Assembly: GCF_012641465.1 (NCBI RefSeq)
Contig: NZ_JABAIK010000006.1
Location: 62,001-126,000 of the forward strand
Direction: 5' to 3'
DNA: 64,000 nt
Source: Vibrio agarilyticus
GTDB taxonomy: Bacteria > Pseudomonadota > Gammaproteobacteria > Enterobacterales > Vibrionaceae
Below are positions 11,401 to 18,781 of the stretch, piece by piece (the first letter of the stretch is position 1; each line of letters begins with the position of its first letter). Position numbers and translations under genes: made by a program. The notes under the pieces are model-generated. The model did not search any database and was not told the origin of the DNA. It saw only the letters and a list, made by a program, of their open reading frames with translations.

Positions 11401-11882
11401 ATGTCGGTGGTGGCGCTAATGTTGCTCGAATTCATCAGCTCGAAACCGCACTAGACGTGCTAGCTCGCTACGCATTTGATGGCGATAAAGAGCAATTACA
11501 AACACTAAAAGAGCTCGGCGGTGAATTTACTCGTTTAGCAGATAAAGCCCTTGGTGATGCGAAATCTAAGCAAGATCTCATGCGGGAATTGTTGGTTGAT
11601 GTCATGAGTAATGCCTTAGATTATTGGGAGTCTGCAACGGGGGAAAGTAAGTTTTCTTTCGCTGAAAAGAGTGGGTTGTGGCGCGTATACCTTGACCGAA
11701 GTACGTTACAAACGCGTACCTTGGATAAATATATGCGAATTGAGACGCTCCCTAAAACGCCCCGTTGGCGCACGGTGATTAGCTCCATCGAATTTATCTT
11801 AGAGCATTGTAAAGAGCCGACACCGCAGCGTCAGCATATTGAAGCGCTAAAAGATAAGCTGCAACATCTGTTGAGCAACTAA
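8493..11882 (+). CDS. chiS: Chitin-responsive hybrid sensor kinase/DNA-binding regulator ChiS
   Basis: Inner-membrane master regulator of chitin utilisation. The 1129-residue protein has a first membrane segment at about 17-39, a large periplasmic sensor region, a second segment at about 355-375 and a HAMP domain with the sequence AGDLEETV nearby. The kinase dimerisation helix has SHELRTPLHG with His at 469. An ATPase domain follows (N-box VLYNLVGNAIKYTS, G-box QGTGLGLSVSRQ). A receiver domain lies at about 722-840 (ADDEPVN, phospho-Asp 773 in LLLDIMMPG, LSKPFN), then a PAS-like and C-terminal region. V. cholerae ChiS is known to be held off by the periplasmic chitin-binding protein. It binds the chb promoter directly through its C-terminal domain, with kinase activity dispensable for that activation. 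The binding-protein gene follows at 12756. Confidence 0.96.
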   Translation: MFSFYRKRKFKRLQSTLMAAFLALSLTPLTVIALFFLQAHTADLQEQSTSHLRSMLETKQRQLQNYYLAQEAQVMGFVRSELAYNSGGRFYGLVNAFKSLGHTIAEARVNAQQRYIKGSGDLIKTTMRPESSAYVGSERYRLLHERYHWAFLELLKRSDFDDILLVDIEGNVTYSIYKHENFGTNLLNAPQQATLLGRTFRALSENVHKMRKQNEDYTPVYLSDFTTENGKSYAWLGAPIIKQGYLHSFAMFRLPSNGISKLIADSEQNTSIQTLLVGDDRKPRSLASEQSIINNSAPIINRAFDGQKDVGNYTNGIGETLIAGFAPITLGNLSWALVVQLPEAEAFARIHQLEKVFIIAMVTAIVLVVIASHYLSNFITAPLLRLTWAAEKVSAGDLEETVINTERKDEIGRLAISFERMQRSIREKIQLIKTQNQELESNLLLIKKQNRELQLADKLKDEFLATTSHELRTPLHGMVGIAETLMSGANGPIPTNQKYQLDIIVKSGHRLANLVDDLLDYHKMRFGSLDINHSAVDLASSTRLVLELSNHLVDKKPLRIINQVPSDLPLVSADPQRLEQVLYNLVGNAIKYTSEGKVVISASVSDEQVRIQVVDTGQGIPADLLEYIFEPLTQIGDANGRFRQGTGLGLSVSRQLIELMGGNLYVSSQPLVGTTFSFNLPLATEAQIADRDNSIQNHHFQLPDDFDINALDETSLPENPQGQLVLVADDEPVNLRILESFLRIEGYRVQTAQNGHDTLEKIAQEPPALLLLDIMMPGMSGYEVCKTLRQHHDSDTLPVIMLTALNQAEDRQRGFESGANDYLSKPFNKQELIARVQAHLSASQANAQLQQNERLHQELKQRSQIEADLLETQQRLLEQLDSAPEAVVCLRENGRIHYANRAAAKLFKRSIDQLKRSQGDEIIAPKYLAQSQSHYCGEIDIYVADVRQHIECDILRLPQGVEIDSMFIFNVGGGANVARIHQLETALDVLARYAFDGDKEQLQTLKELGGEFTRLADKALGDAKSKQDLMRELLVDVMSNALDYWESATGESKFSFAEKSGLWRVYLDRSTLQTRTLDKYMRIETLPKTPRWRTVISSIEFILEHCKEPTPQRQHIEALKDKLQHLLSN

Positions 11883-11982
11883 CCTCCGCTTGTCCCCTTC
11901 ACCACTGACGCTACCCCATTGCTGGCTGAGCACTAGGCAGCCAGCAATGTTTTCCTAACCAATGGCTCAATTCCCTTCGGTT

Positions 11983-12135
11983 TATACCCAAGTGACCTCA
12001 AGATACTGGATTCAGAACCGGCTCACTGGGCTGAGAGCAAGGCAAACAACGCAGCGAAATAGCCAGTCTATTTTCAAGTTGTTTAACACAGCTTAACGAT
12101 TCAAATTAGCGACAAGCGAACAGAGCTAGTGAGCC
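11983..12135. repeat. Degenerate Vibrio intergenic repeat
   Basis: It begins TATACCCAAGTGACCTCAAG, nearly the same as the start of the palindrome at 5752. It contains the inverted pair GGCTCACT (12020-12027) and AGTGAGCC (12128-12135). I read it as a decayed or rearranged member of the TATACCC repeat group. The right boundary is uncertain because no clean GGGTATA end is present. Confidence 0.4.
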
Positions 12136-12314
12136 GAGACATGCGATGCGGTGAGGTTAGTGAAAGTGGACTCTTGAGCAGTAGGTCTCATTCGAGACGG
12201 GATAACTCACTTAATTTCCATATAAAAACAAGGCCATTTAGGTCGGCAGTAACCGCTAAAAAACAGCGAAAAATGGTGCTTATTCAGCTTGTTTTTAAAG
12301 TTATTAGCTAATAT

Positions 12315-12330
12315 TGCGATAATAATCACA
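12315..12330. promoter_or_regulatory. Predicted CRP-binding site of the chitobiose operon
   Basis: TGCGA-N6-TCACA matches nine of ten conserved positions of the TGTGA-N6-TCACA consensus. It lies 426-441 bases before the binding-protein start, upstream of the putative ChiS-dependent promoter. CRP control of chb is established in V. cholerae, so the match fits catabolite regulation. Confidence 0.65.
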
Positions 12331-12499
12331 ACAGAACGGCAGATTAATTTTTCGCGCAATAATTAGCGTTATTTTGCCATGTGATCATGATCCCAGCCCT
12401 AACCGCACCTCCTTAAAAGCAATTATAAAAAGGAGCTACGGACGAAGTGTACACTTACATACAACTTTTCAAACAAGGTGGTTTGCGAGTGAGTTCACA

Positions 12500-12625
12500 A
12501 TGACAAATCATAATCCCAACAACAAAAACAGCATAAAAATGACGGAAATAACGGAGCTTGAGCGAATTTTAACGTTTTTAACGGTAATGGCGTTTGCTTA
12601 TTTTCAGCAGAAGGTGTTTTCTTAG
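12500..12625 (+). CDS. Possible 41-residue small protein
   Basis: An ATG-initiated frame of 41 codons with a polar Asn/Lys-rich first third and a hydrophobic centre (ILTFLTVMAFAYF), suggestive of a small single-pass membrane peptide. It lies in the long leader between chiS and cbp. No convincing Shine-Dalgarno precedes it, and the base composition does not demand coding. It may be a leader peptide, a small protein or chance. Confidence 0.3.
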   Translation: MTNHNPNNKNSIKMTEITELERILTFLTVMAFAYFQQKVFS

Positions 12626-12755
12626 CCTTGCCAAAGGCCTACAGGCCACTTTGAAACAGGTCAAACTGCTTAACAAAGGTGGGTCTTGGAGAGTGTTTAT
12701 CAATTGATTGACATTCCAACCATTGTGAAATGAAAGCAATTAGTAAGGAACAGCT

Positions 12756-14429
12756 ATGCTTACCAATATTAAAAAAACAGCTCTAGCCGCCGCAGTTGTC
12801 GCAACAACAGCGGCAGCGGTTTCCGCCCCAGCAATGGCGCGCAGTGAGCTAACAATTGTACCCGATTTCTACCCGCAAATGGTTCGTAACTTTAACCCGT
12901 ACCTAGCGACCAATCTTCGTACTACCACTGACTTTATTTACGAGCCTTTGGTTATCTTCAATGAAATGAAAGGCAACGAGCCAGTAATGCGCTTGGCTGA
13001 AGATTTCCGTATGTCGGATGACCTAATGAGCGTCACATTTGATGTTCGTAAAGGTGTGAAATGGTCTGATGGTGAAATGTTTACTGCTGATGACATCGTT
13101 TACTCGTTTGGTCTTCTTAAAGACAAACCTGAACTCGACCAACGTGGCATCAACAAATGGGTTAAAAGTGTCGAAAAACTCGGTGAATACCAAGTACGTT
13201 TCCGTCTGACTGAAGCAAACTCTAACGTGCCTTACGAAATCTCTTTGATTCCTATCGTTGCTCAGCACGTTTGGTCAAAAGTGGAAGATCCAACCACTTA
13301 CACCAATGAAAACCCGGTTGGTACTGGTCCGTTCACAACTATCGATACCTTTACACCGCAACTTTACATTCAGTGCCAAAACCCAAACTACTGGGATAAA
13401 GCGAACCTAGAAGTAGATTGTCTGCGCGTACCACAAATCGCAAACAACGATCAACTTTTGGGCAAAATTATCAACTCTGAACTGGACTGGACGTCATCAT
13501 TCATTCCAGATATCGACCGCACATACGCCGCAGCGAGTCCAAACCACCAATACTGGTATCCGCCATCAGGCACACAAGCGTTTGTTGTCAACTTCAAAAA
13601 CCCAGATGCGGCGAAAAATGAAGCACTGACCAACGTTGAATTCCGTCGCGCCTTCTCAATGGCATTGGATCGTCAAACCATCATTGACATCGCTTTCTAC
13701 GGCGGTGGTACCGTGAACGACTTCGCATCAGGTCTTGGCTATGCATTTGAAGCTTGGTCTGACAAAGCGACTCATGACAAGTACAAAGCTTTCAACACTT
13801 ATAACGTTGACGGTTCTAAAGCGCTTCTAGAGCGTGCAGGCTTCAAAGATGTGAATGGTGACGGCTTTGTTGACACCCCATCAGGCAAGTCTTTTGAACT
13901 GCTTATTCAATCACCAAACGGTTGGACTGACTTTAACAACACGGTACAACTTGCGGTTGAACAGCTCGCTGAAGTCGGCATTAAAGCACGTGCTCGTACC
14001 CCTGAATTCGCGGTTTACAATCAAGCGATGCTCGAAGGAACTTACGACGTAGCTTACACCAACTACTTCCACGGGGCGGATCCACACCTATATTGGAACA
14101 GTGCTTACCACTCAAACCTTCAAAAAGGTGATGGTATGCCACGTTTTGCAATGCACTACTACAAAAATGCGAAGCTAGATAGCCTACTTGATAGCTTCTA
14201 CAAAACCGCGGACAAAGAAGAGCAAGTCACTATTGCTCACGGCATCCAAGGTATCATCGCAAAAGACCAAGTAACGATTCCTGTCTTGTCTGGCGCAAAC
14301 ATGTACCAATACAACACCACGCGCTTCACTGGCTGGTGGAACGAAGAAAATCCAAAAGGCCGTCCAAACGTTTGGGCTGGTATTCCTGAGCGTCTACTGC
14401 ACGTACTGGATCTCAAACCAGTTCAGTAA
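12756..14429 (+). CDS. cbp: Periplasmic chitin-oligosaccharide-binding protein (ChiS partner)
   Basis: Family-5 (oligopeptide-type) solute-binding protein of 557 residues, with a clear Sec signal peptide cleaved after AMA at residue 28. The mature protein has the usual DDIVYSFGLLKD, GTGPF and FRRAFSMALDRQTIIDIAFYG motifs. In V. cholerae this protein binds (GlcNAc)n for import. It also represses ChiS when ligand-free, so loss or ligand binding turns the chitin programme on. Codons look strongly optimised, suggesting high expression. The ribosome site is AAGGAACAGCT. A hairpin at 14471-14522 separates it from the permease genes. Confidence 0.95.
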   Translation: MLTNIKKTALAAAVVATTAAAVSAPAMARSELTIVPDFYPQMVRNFNPYLATNLRTTTDFIYEPLVIFNEMKGNEPVMRLAEDFRMSDDLMSVTFDVRKGVKWSDGEMFTADDIVYSFGLLKDKPELDQRGINKWVKSVEKLGEYQVRFRLTEANSNVPYEISLIPIVAQHVWSKVEDPTTYTNENPVGTGPFTTIDTFTPQLYIQCQNPNYWDKANLEVDCLRVPQIANNDQLLGKIINSELDWTSSFIPDIDRTYAAASPNHQYWYPPSGTQAFVVNFKNPDAAKNEALTNVEFRRAFSMALDRQTIIDIAFYGGGTVNDFASGLGYAFEAWSDKATHDKYKAFNTYNVDGSKALLERAGFKDVNGDGFVDTPSGKSFELLIQSPNGWTDFNNTVQLAVEQLAEVGIKARARTPEFAVYNQAMLEGTYDVAYTNYFHGADPHLYWNSAYHSNLQKGDGMPRFAMHYYKNAKLDSLLDSFYKTADKEEQVTIAHGIQGIIAKDQVTIPVLSGANMYQYNTTRFTGWWNEENPKGRPNVWAGIPERLLHVLDLKPVQ

Positions 14430-14470
14430 TTCGTTCATTCCCCGCGGCGCACACTCCGTGCGTCGCACCC

Positions 14471-14522
14471 AAAAATCCCCTTACGCTGCTTTCGTTATGG
14501 CGCTCGTCGTCAGGGGATTTTT
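14471..14522 (+). terminator. Intra-operon hairpin/attenuator after cbp
   Basis: AAAAATCCCCT and AGGGGATTTTT are exact 11-base inverted repeats around a 30-base loop that can itself fold. The right arm ends in a T-run. The stop codon of cbp is about 42 bases upstream and the permease start about 65 bases downstream. It could terminate most transcripts after cbp or protect the cbp mRNA end, giving more binding protein than permease. Confidence 0.7.
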
Positions 14523-14587
14523 CGTGCTCAAAATGGGCCGACCTGAACCAGTAACAGGGCAAAAAGTCTGGGTAAGTAAGGTGAGTT

Positions 14588-15574
14588 ATGGGTTATTTTT
14601 TAAGACGTTTGTCATTTTATCTTGTCGCGCTCTTAGTTGCAGCGACGTTAAACTTCATTATTCCACGGGCCATGCCTGGGGATCCGGTTACCATGATGTT
14701 TGCTAATGCGACCACACAGGTAACACCTGAGCGTATTGCGGCAATGACCAAGTTACTCGGCTTTGTCGATGGCCCTTGGTATGTGCAGTATCTGACTTAC
14801 TTAAAAAGCATCTTTAGTTGGGAGCTGGGCATCTCAATCAAATTCTATCCATTAAGCGTCAATGAGCTGTTAGCCAACTCTGTCGGTTGGTCACTGTTCC
14901 TCGCTGGCAGCGCGGTGGTACTTTCATTCTCTATTGCTTCGATCATGGGTATCTTCGCCGCATGGCGCCGTGGCAGCAAATACGACGCCTTTGTAACCCC
15001 AGGCACCTTGATCATTCAAGCGATTCCGCAAATGGTTATCGCACTTCTGGCGATGTACACCTTTGCCATTGGCTTAAAATGGTTCCCATCCGGTTACGCA
15101 TATACCGCGGGCACCATCCCTGACTGGACCAGCTGGGCCTTCTATAAGGACGTGGCTTATCACGCTGTCCTACCGCTTTTCTGCGCCACTATCGTTCAGA
15201 TCGGCGGCTTCTTGGTCAACATGCGCAATAACATGATTAACCTGCTCGCTGAAGATTACATCACCATGGCCAAAGGTAAGGGACTCACGCAAAACCGCGT
15301 TGTGTTCAACTACGCTGCGCGTAACGCATTGTTGCCCAGTGTGACGGCACTCTCTATGTCTCTGGGGATGGCGATTGGTGGTCAGCTTATTATTGAGATG
15401 ATTTTCAACTATCCCGGCCTTGGCACCGTCTTGCTTAATGCTATCCATGCTCGCGATTATCAAGTGCTGCAAGGTCAGCTGATTATCATGACGCTCTTTA
15501 TGCTCTGCTTTAACTTAACCGCAGACATGCTTTATCTCGTCCTCGACCCTCGCCTACGCAAGGGAGGCAAGTAA
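14588..15574 (+). CDS. Chitin-oligosaccharide ABC transporter permease 1
   Basis: Inner-membrane permease of the DppB/OppB class (328 residues). The N-terminus (MGYFLRRLSFYLVALLVAATLNFIIPRAMPGDPV) is typical, about six membrane helices follow, and the EAA-type cytoplasmic loop is in LAEDYITMAKGKGLTQNRVVFNYAARNALLPSV. The ribosome site AAGGTGAG precedes the ATG. Two bases separate its stop from the next permease, so translation is probably coupled. Neighbours give the substrate as (GlcNAc)n rather than peptides. Confidence 0.93.
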   Translation: MGYFLRRLSFYLVALLVAATLNFIIPRAMPGDPVTMMFANATTQVTPERIAAMTKLLGFVDGPWYVQYLTYLKSIFSWELGISIKFYPLSVNELLANSVGWSLFLAGSAVVLSFSIASIMGIFAAWRRGSKYDAFVTPGTLIIQAIPQMVIALLAMYTFAIGLKWFPSGYAYTAGTIPDWTSWAFYKDVAYHAVLPLFCATIVQIGGFLVNMRNNMINLLAEDYITMAKGKGLTQNRVVFNYAARNALLPSVTALSMSLGMAIGGQLIIEMIFNYPGLGTVLLNAIHARDYQVLQGQLIIMTLFMLCFNLTADMLYLVLDPRLRKGGK

Positions 15575-15576
15575 TC

Positions 15577-16605
15577 ATGAAAAACTTATTTAAACTTATA
15601 GTCGGCAATAACTTTGCTCGTATTGGTCTTGGCATTCTCTCGGTCTTTTTATTCATTGCCGTGGCAGCGCCCCTAATAACCAGCCACGATCCAGCAAAAC
15701 GCACGGGTAACCCTCATGAATACCCAAGTTTTGTGGTTAAAGCTGCGCAAAGCAACCCTGATGGTTGGGTGGCGGAAAACTTGGCAGATGATCGCCGCAC
15801 GTTAGCCATGTCAAAGAACGCTGAACACGTTCTAGGCACCTCGCGTATGGGCCGTGATATTTGGTCACAAGTGGTGTATGGCGCACGTGTTTCACTTGGT
15901 GTTGGCTTTGGCGCAGGGATCACCGTCTGCTTCCTTGCCACTATCATTGGGATATCTGCTGGCTATTTTGGTGGCCGTGTTGACGACATTCTCAGTGCCG
16001 CTATGAACATCATGCTGGTGATTCCGCAATACCCATTGTTGTTCGTGCTTGCCGCTTTTATCGGCGAAGCCGGTCCGGTCACCATCGCATTAATTATCGC
16101 GATGACCTCCTGGGCTTGGGGCGCGCGGGTCGTTCGAGCGCAAACCATGGCACTGCGTGAAAAAGAGTTTGTTAAGGCGGCGGAAGTGCTTGGCGAAAAG
16201 TCTTGGCGCATCATCTTTATTGAAATTTTACCCAACTTAATTCCTATCGTTGGCGCCAGTTTCATTGGTTCGGTCATGCTGGCCATCAATACCGAAGCTG
16301 TTATTTCATTCCTCGGTCTTGGCGATCCTAATACCACCAGTTGGGGGATCATGCTCTACAACGTACAAACCTCGTCTTCCATGCTGATCGGCGCATGGTG
16401 GGAAGTATTAGCGCCTTGTTTGGCATTGACGTTACTCGTAACCGGTCTTGCATTGCTTAACTTTGCCGTCGATGAAATCGCCAACCCACAACTTCGTTCA
16501 CACAAAGGAATGAAACGCTGGAAGAAAATGGCACAGCAAGACAAAAAAGAGCGTCAACCAACGACGTTGGCGACTGATAACGCGATCTTGAGCGGAGATA
16601 AATAA
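15577..16605 (+). CDS. Chitin-oligosaccharide ABC transporter permease 2
   Basis: DppC/OppC-class permease of 342 residues. It has an N-terminal membrane helix (IGLGILSVFLFIAVAAPLI), a periplasmic segment with the LGTSRMGRDIWSQVVYGARVSL motif of this class, and an EAA loop (REKEFVKAAEVLGEKSWRIIFIEILPNL). A charged C-terminal tail of about 40 residues is present. It starts two bases after permease 1 and ends two bases before the first ATPase gene, a tight operon. Confidence 0.93.
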   Translation: MKNLFKLIVGNNFARIGLGILSVFLFIAVAAPLITSHDPAKRTGNPHEYPSFVVKAAQSNPDGWVAENLADDRRTLAMSKNAEHVLGTSRMGRDIWSQVVYGARVSLGVGFGAGITVCFLATIIGISAGYFGGRVDDILSAAMNIMLVIPQYPLLFVLAAFIGEAGPVTIALIIAMTSWAWGARVVRAQTMALREKEFVKAAEVLGEKSWRIIFIEILPNLIPIVGASFIGSVMLAINTEAVISFLGLGDPNTTSWGIMLYNVQTSSSMLIGAWWEVLAPCLALTLLVTGLALLNFAVDEIANPQLRSHKGMKRWKKMAQQDKKERQPTTLATDNAILSGDK

Positions 16606-16607
16606 TC

Positions 16608-17591
16608 ATGACAGCACCACTCATCTCTATCCGCAACCTTTGCGTCGACTACATCACTGACGCTGGCGATGTTCGCGCCTGTAACAATGTCAGCTTTGAC
16701 ATTGCACCAGGTGAAGTTTTTGGTCTTGCTGGTGAGTCCGGCTGTGGTAAGTCTACCGTTGCCTTCTCACTGATGCGCCTACACAAGCCGCCCGCGTTCA
16801 TTACCGGTGGTGAAGTGATCTTCAACGGCGAAGACATTTTGCAATACAGTGACGAGCGCATGCAGGCGTTTCGCTGGAGCGAAATGTCTATGGTGTTCCA
16901 AAGTGCGATGAACGCGCTCAATCCTGTATTAACGATGGAAGAGCAATTTTGTGATGTGATTATGCGTCACACCAATATGACGCGTGAGCAAGCGCGCCGC
17001 CGCGCTGAGGGATTATTGGAAATTGTTGATATTCACCCTAACCGCCTGAGCGACTACCCCCATCAATTTTCGGGCGGTATGCGTCAGCGTTTGGTGATAG
17101 CGATTGCACTTGCGCTTAATCCGAAAATGATTGTGATGGATGAGCCAACCACAGCGCTTGATGTTGTAGTTCAGCGTGAAATTTTACAAAAAATTTATGC
17201 GCTCAAAGAAGAGTTCGGTTTCTCAATTTTATTCATTACGCATGACTTGTCTTTGATGGTCGAATTCTCCGACCGCATTGGCATCATGTACTCAGGTGAA
17301 CTGATTGAGGTTGCGCCTTCAAAAGAGATTTTACAGAGCCCTTATCATCCTTACACCAAGGGACTGGGAAGTTCATTCCCACCATTAACTGGACCCAAGA
17401 CGAAACTGACTGGTATTCCTGGTAATCCTTTGAACTTGCTTGAGATCCCGCAAGGATGTCGCTTCCAAGCTCGCTGCGATCGCGTCCACGAAACCTGCAC
17501 TCGAGTACCGACGCACTTGCGTCAGATCGAGCCCGGACGCTTATCAAACTGTCACCTTTATGGTGAACCGATTGCTCAAACCAAGCTGTGA
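16608..17591 (+). CDS. Chitin-oligosaccharide ABC transporter ATPase 1
   Basis: DppD/OppD-class ATP-binding subunit, 327 residues. Walker A is GESGCGKST, the signature is FSGGMRQR, Walker B is MIVMDEPTTALD, and the switch histidine is in FITHDLS. The C-terminal oligopeptide-transporter extension has the cysteine pattern GCRFQARCDRVHETC...C that in OppD/DppD relatives binds an Fe-S cluster. It energises import with ATPase 2 as a heterodimer. Confidence 0.94.
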   Translation: MTAPLISIRNLCVDYITDAGDVRACNNVSFDIAPGEVFGLAGESGCGKSTVAFSLMRLHKPPAFITGGEVIFNGEDILQYSDERMQAFRWSEMSMVFQSAMNALNPVLTMEEQFCDVIMRHTNMTREQARRRAEGLLEIVDIHPNRLSDYPHQFSGGMRQRLVIAIALALNPKMIVMDEPTTALDVVVQREILQKIYALKEEFGFSILFITHDLSLMVEFSDRIGIMYSGELIEVAPSKEILQSPYHPYTKGLGSSFPPLTGPKTKLTGIPGNPLNLLEIPQGCRFQARCDRVHETCTRVPTHLRQIEPGRLSNCHLYGEPIAQTKL

Positions 17592-17627
17592 TCATCGCAC
17601 CACACAATACGAATTCTGGAGACCAAT

Positions 17628-18623
17628 ATGAGCAAACAATACGGTGAGCTTTTGATAGAGGGCAAAAATGTCGTCAAAGACTTTCCTCTCAATAGCAACG
17701 CGCTAAAACAAACCAAAATGCGCGCGATTAACGATGTGTCGTTCAAAATGTACAAAGGCCGTGGCCTCTCTGTGGTGGGTGAGTCCGGTTCGGGTAAATC
17801 CACGACAGCAAAAATGATCGCCAAAATGTATGCGCCAACCCAAGGTGTGATTGAGTATAAAGGGCGAGATATTGAAACGATTACTCAGCGTCAAGAACTG
17901 ATGGCGTATCGGGAAGGCATTCAAATGGTGTGGCAAGATCCCTTTGGATCGCTCAACCCCACCCACAATATTTTTCACCATATTGCGCGGCCGCTGCTTA
18001 TCCATAAAAAAGTGGACCCTCGCAACAAGAAAGAGCTTGAAGAGCGCGTGTACGCCCTGCTTGAGCAAGTGGGCCTCATTCCTCCTAAAGAGACCGCGCA
18101 GAAATTCCCTCACCAGCTTTCAGGGGGACAGCGCCAGCGTGTCAATCTTGCGCGTAACATTGCCGTAGGCGCTGAGGTCGTACTCGCCGACGAACCGACA
18201 TCCATGCTCGATGTGTCCATTCGCGCTGGCGTGCTTAACCTGATGGAAGAGATGAAATTTGAGCAACAAATGTCGCTTTTGTACATCACGCATGACATCG
18301 CAACGGCTCGCTACATTGCGGAAGATTTGGCGGTGATGTACGTCGGTCACATGGTGGAATGGGGCGACACCGAGGAAATCATTCACGATCCTCAGCACCC
18401 TTACACTCAGTTGCTCGTGTCCGCAGTGCCCGATCCAGCGAAATCGATTCATGAGCCACTCAAAGGCAATAAGGGAGACATTCCACTTTGGACACCAGAG
18501 TCGGTGGGATGCCCATTTGCAGGGCGTTGTGAACATGCCACAAATCGTTGTCGAGAGCAGTTACCTGCGGTCACTCAGTTATCAGACAACCACTATGTCC
18601 GCTGCTATTTGTTTGAGCAGTGA
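17628..18623 (+). CDS. Chitin-oligosaccharide ABC transporter ATPase 2
   Basis: DppF/OppF-class subunit, 331 residues. Walker A is GESGSGKST, the signature is LSGGQRQRVNLAR, Walker B is VVLADEPTSMLD, and the H-loop is YITHDIA. The C-terminal cysteine cluster (GCPFAGRCEHATNRC...C) parallels that of ATPase 1. The ribosome site GGAG lies six bases before the ATG. It is followed by a 158-base gap with two hairpins before the GH9 gene. Confidence 0.94.
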   Translation: MSKQYGELLIEGKNVVKDFPLNSNALKQTKMRAINDVSFKMYKGRGLSVVGESGSGKSTTAKMIAKMYAPTQGVIEYKGRDIETITQRQELMAYREGIQMVWQDPFGSLNPTHNIFHHIARPLLIHKKVDPRNKKELEERVYALLEQVGLIPPKETAQKFPHQLSGGQRQRVNLARNIAVGAEVVLADEPTSMLDVSIRAGVLNLMEEMKFEQQMSLLYITHDIATARYIAEDLAVMYVGHMVEWGDTEEIIHDPQHPYTQLLVSAVPDPAKSIHEPLKGNKGDIPLWTPESVGCPFAGRCEHATNRCREQLPAVTQLSDNHYVRCYLFEQ

Positions 18624-18648
18624 TCTCGTTTAAGCAGTAACCCAAACC

Positions 18649-18718
18649 CGTGAAGCGTTCGACGGCGGCCAGCAAATCATTTGAACACTTCACGGCGATG
18701 GGCGCACCGTGCGCCATC
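18649..18718 (+). other. Two adjacent intercistronic hairpins in chitobiose operon
   Basis: The first hairpin pairs CGTGAAGCGTTC (18649-18660) with GAACACTTCACG (18683-18694), 11 of 12 positions. The second pairs GATGGGCGCA (18697-18706) with TGCGCCATC (18710-18718) with one bulged G. Neither is followed by a T-run, so RNA processing or end protection is more likely than termination. They separate the transport genes from the catabolic genes. Confidence 0.55.
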
Positions 18719-18781
18719 TCATCAAAATAAAAAGAGATAGCGCACACCACCAAACATATCAAACGAGTTTTGGAGAATGGC

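Larger units (their letters stand above)
11883..12755. other. Large regulatory intergenic region chiS-cbp
   Basis: This 873-base gap carries a degenerate repeat (11983-12135), a strong CRP-type site (12315-12330), a possible small ORF (12500-12625) and the leader of the binding-protein gene. In V. cholerae the chb promoter is bound by ChiS, CRP and SlmA, and this region is the expected location. The hairpin AAAGGCC/GGCCACTTT at about 12632-12652 could be a weak terminator or leader structure. Confidence 0.7.

Noticed and set aside
12489-12498. GTGAGTTCAC resembling a SlmA-binding site near the chb promoter
   Set aside because: It is two bases shorter than the GTGAGTACTCAC palindrome, so the half-site spacing is wrong. 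Not listed as a feature.
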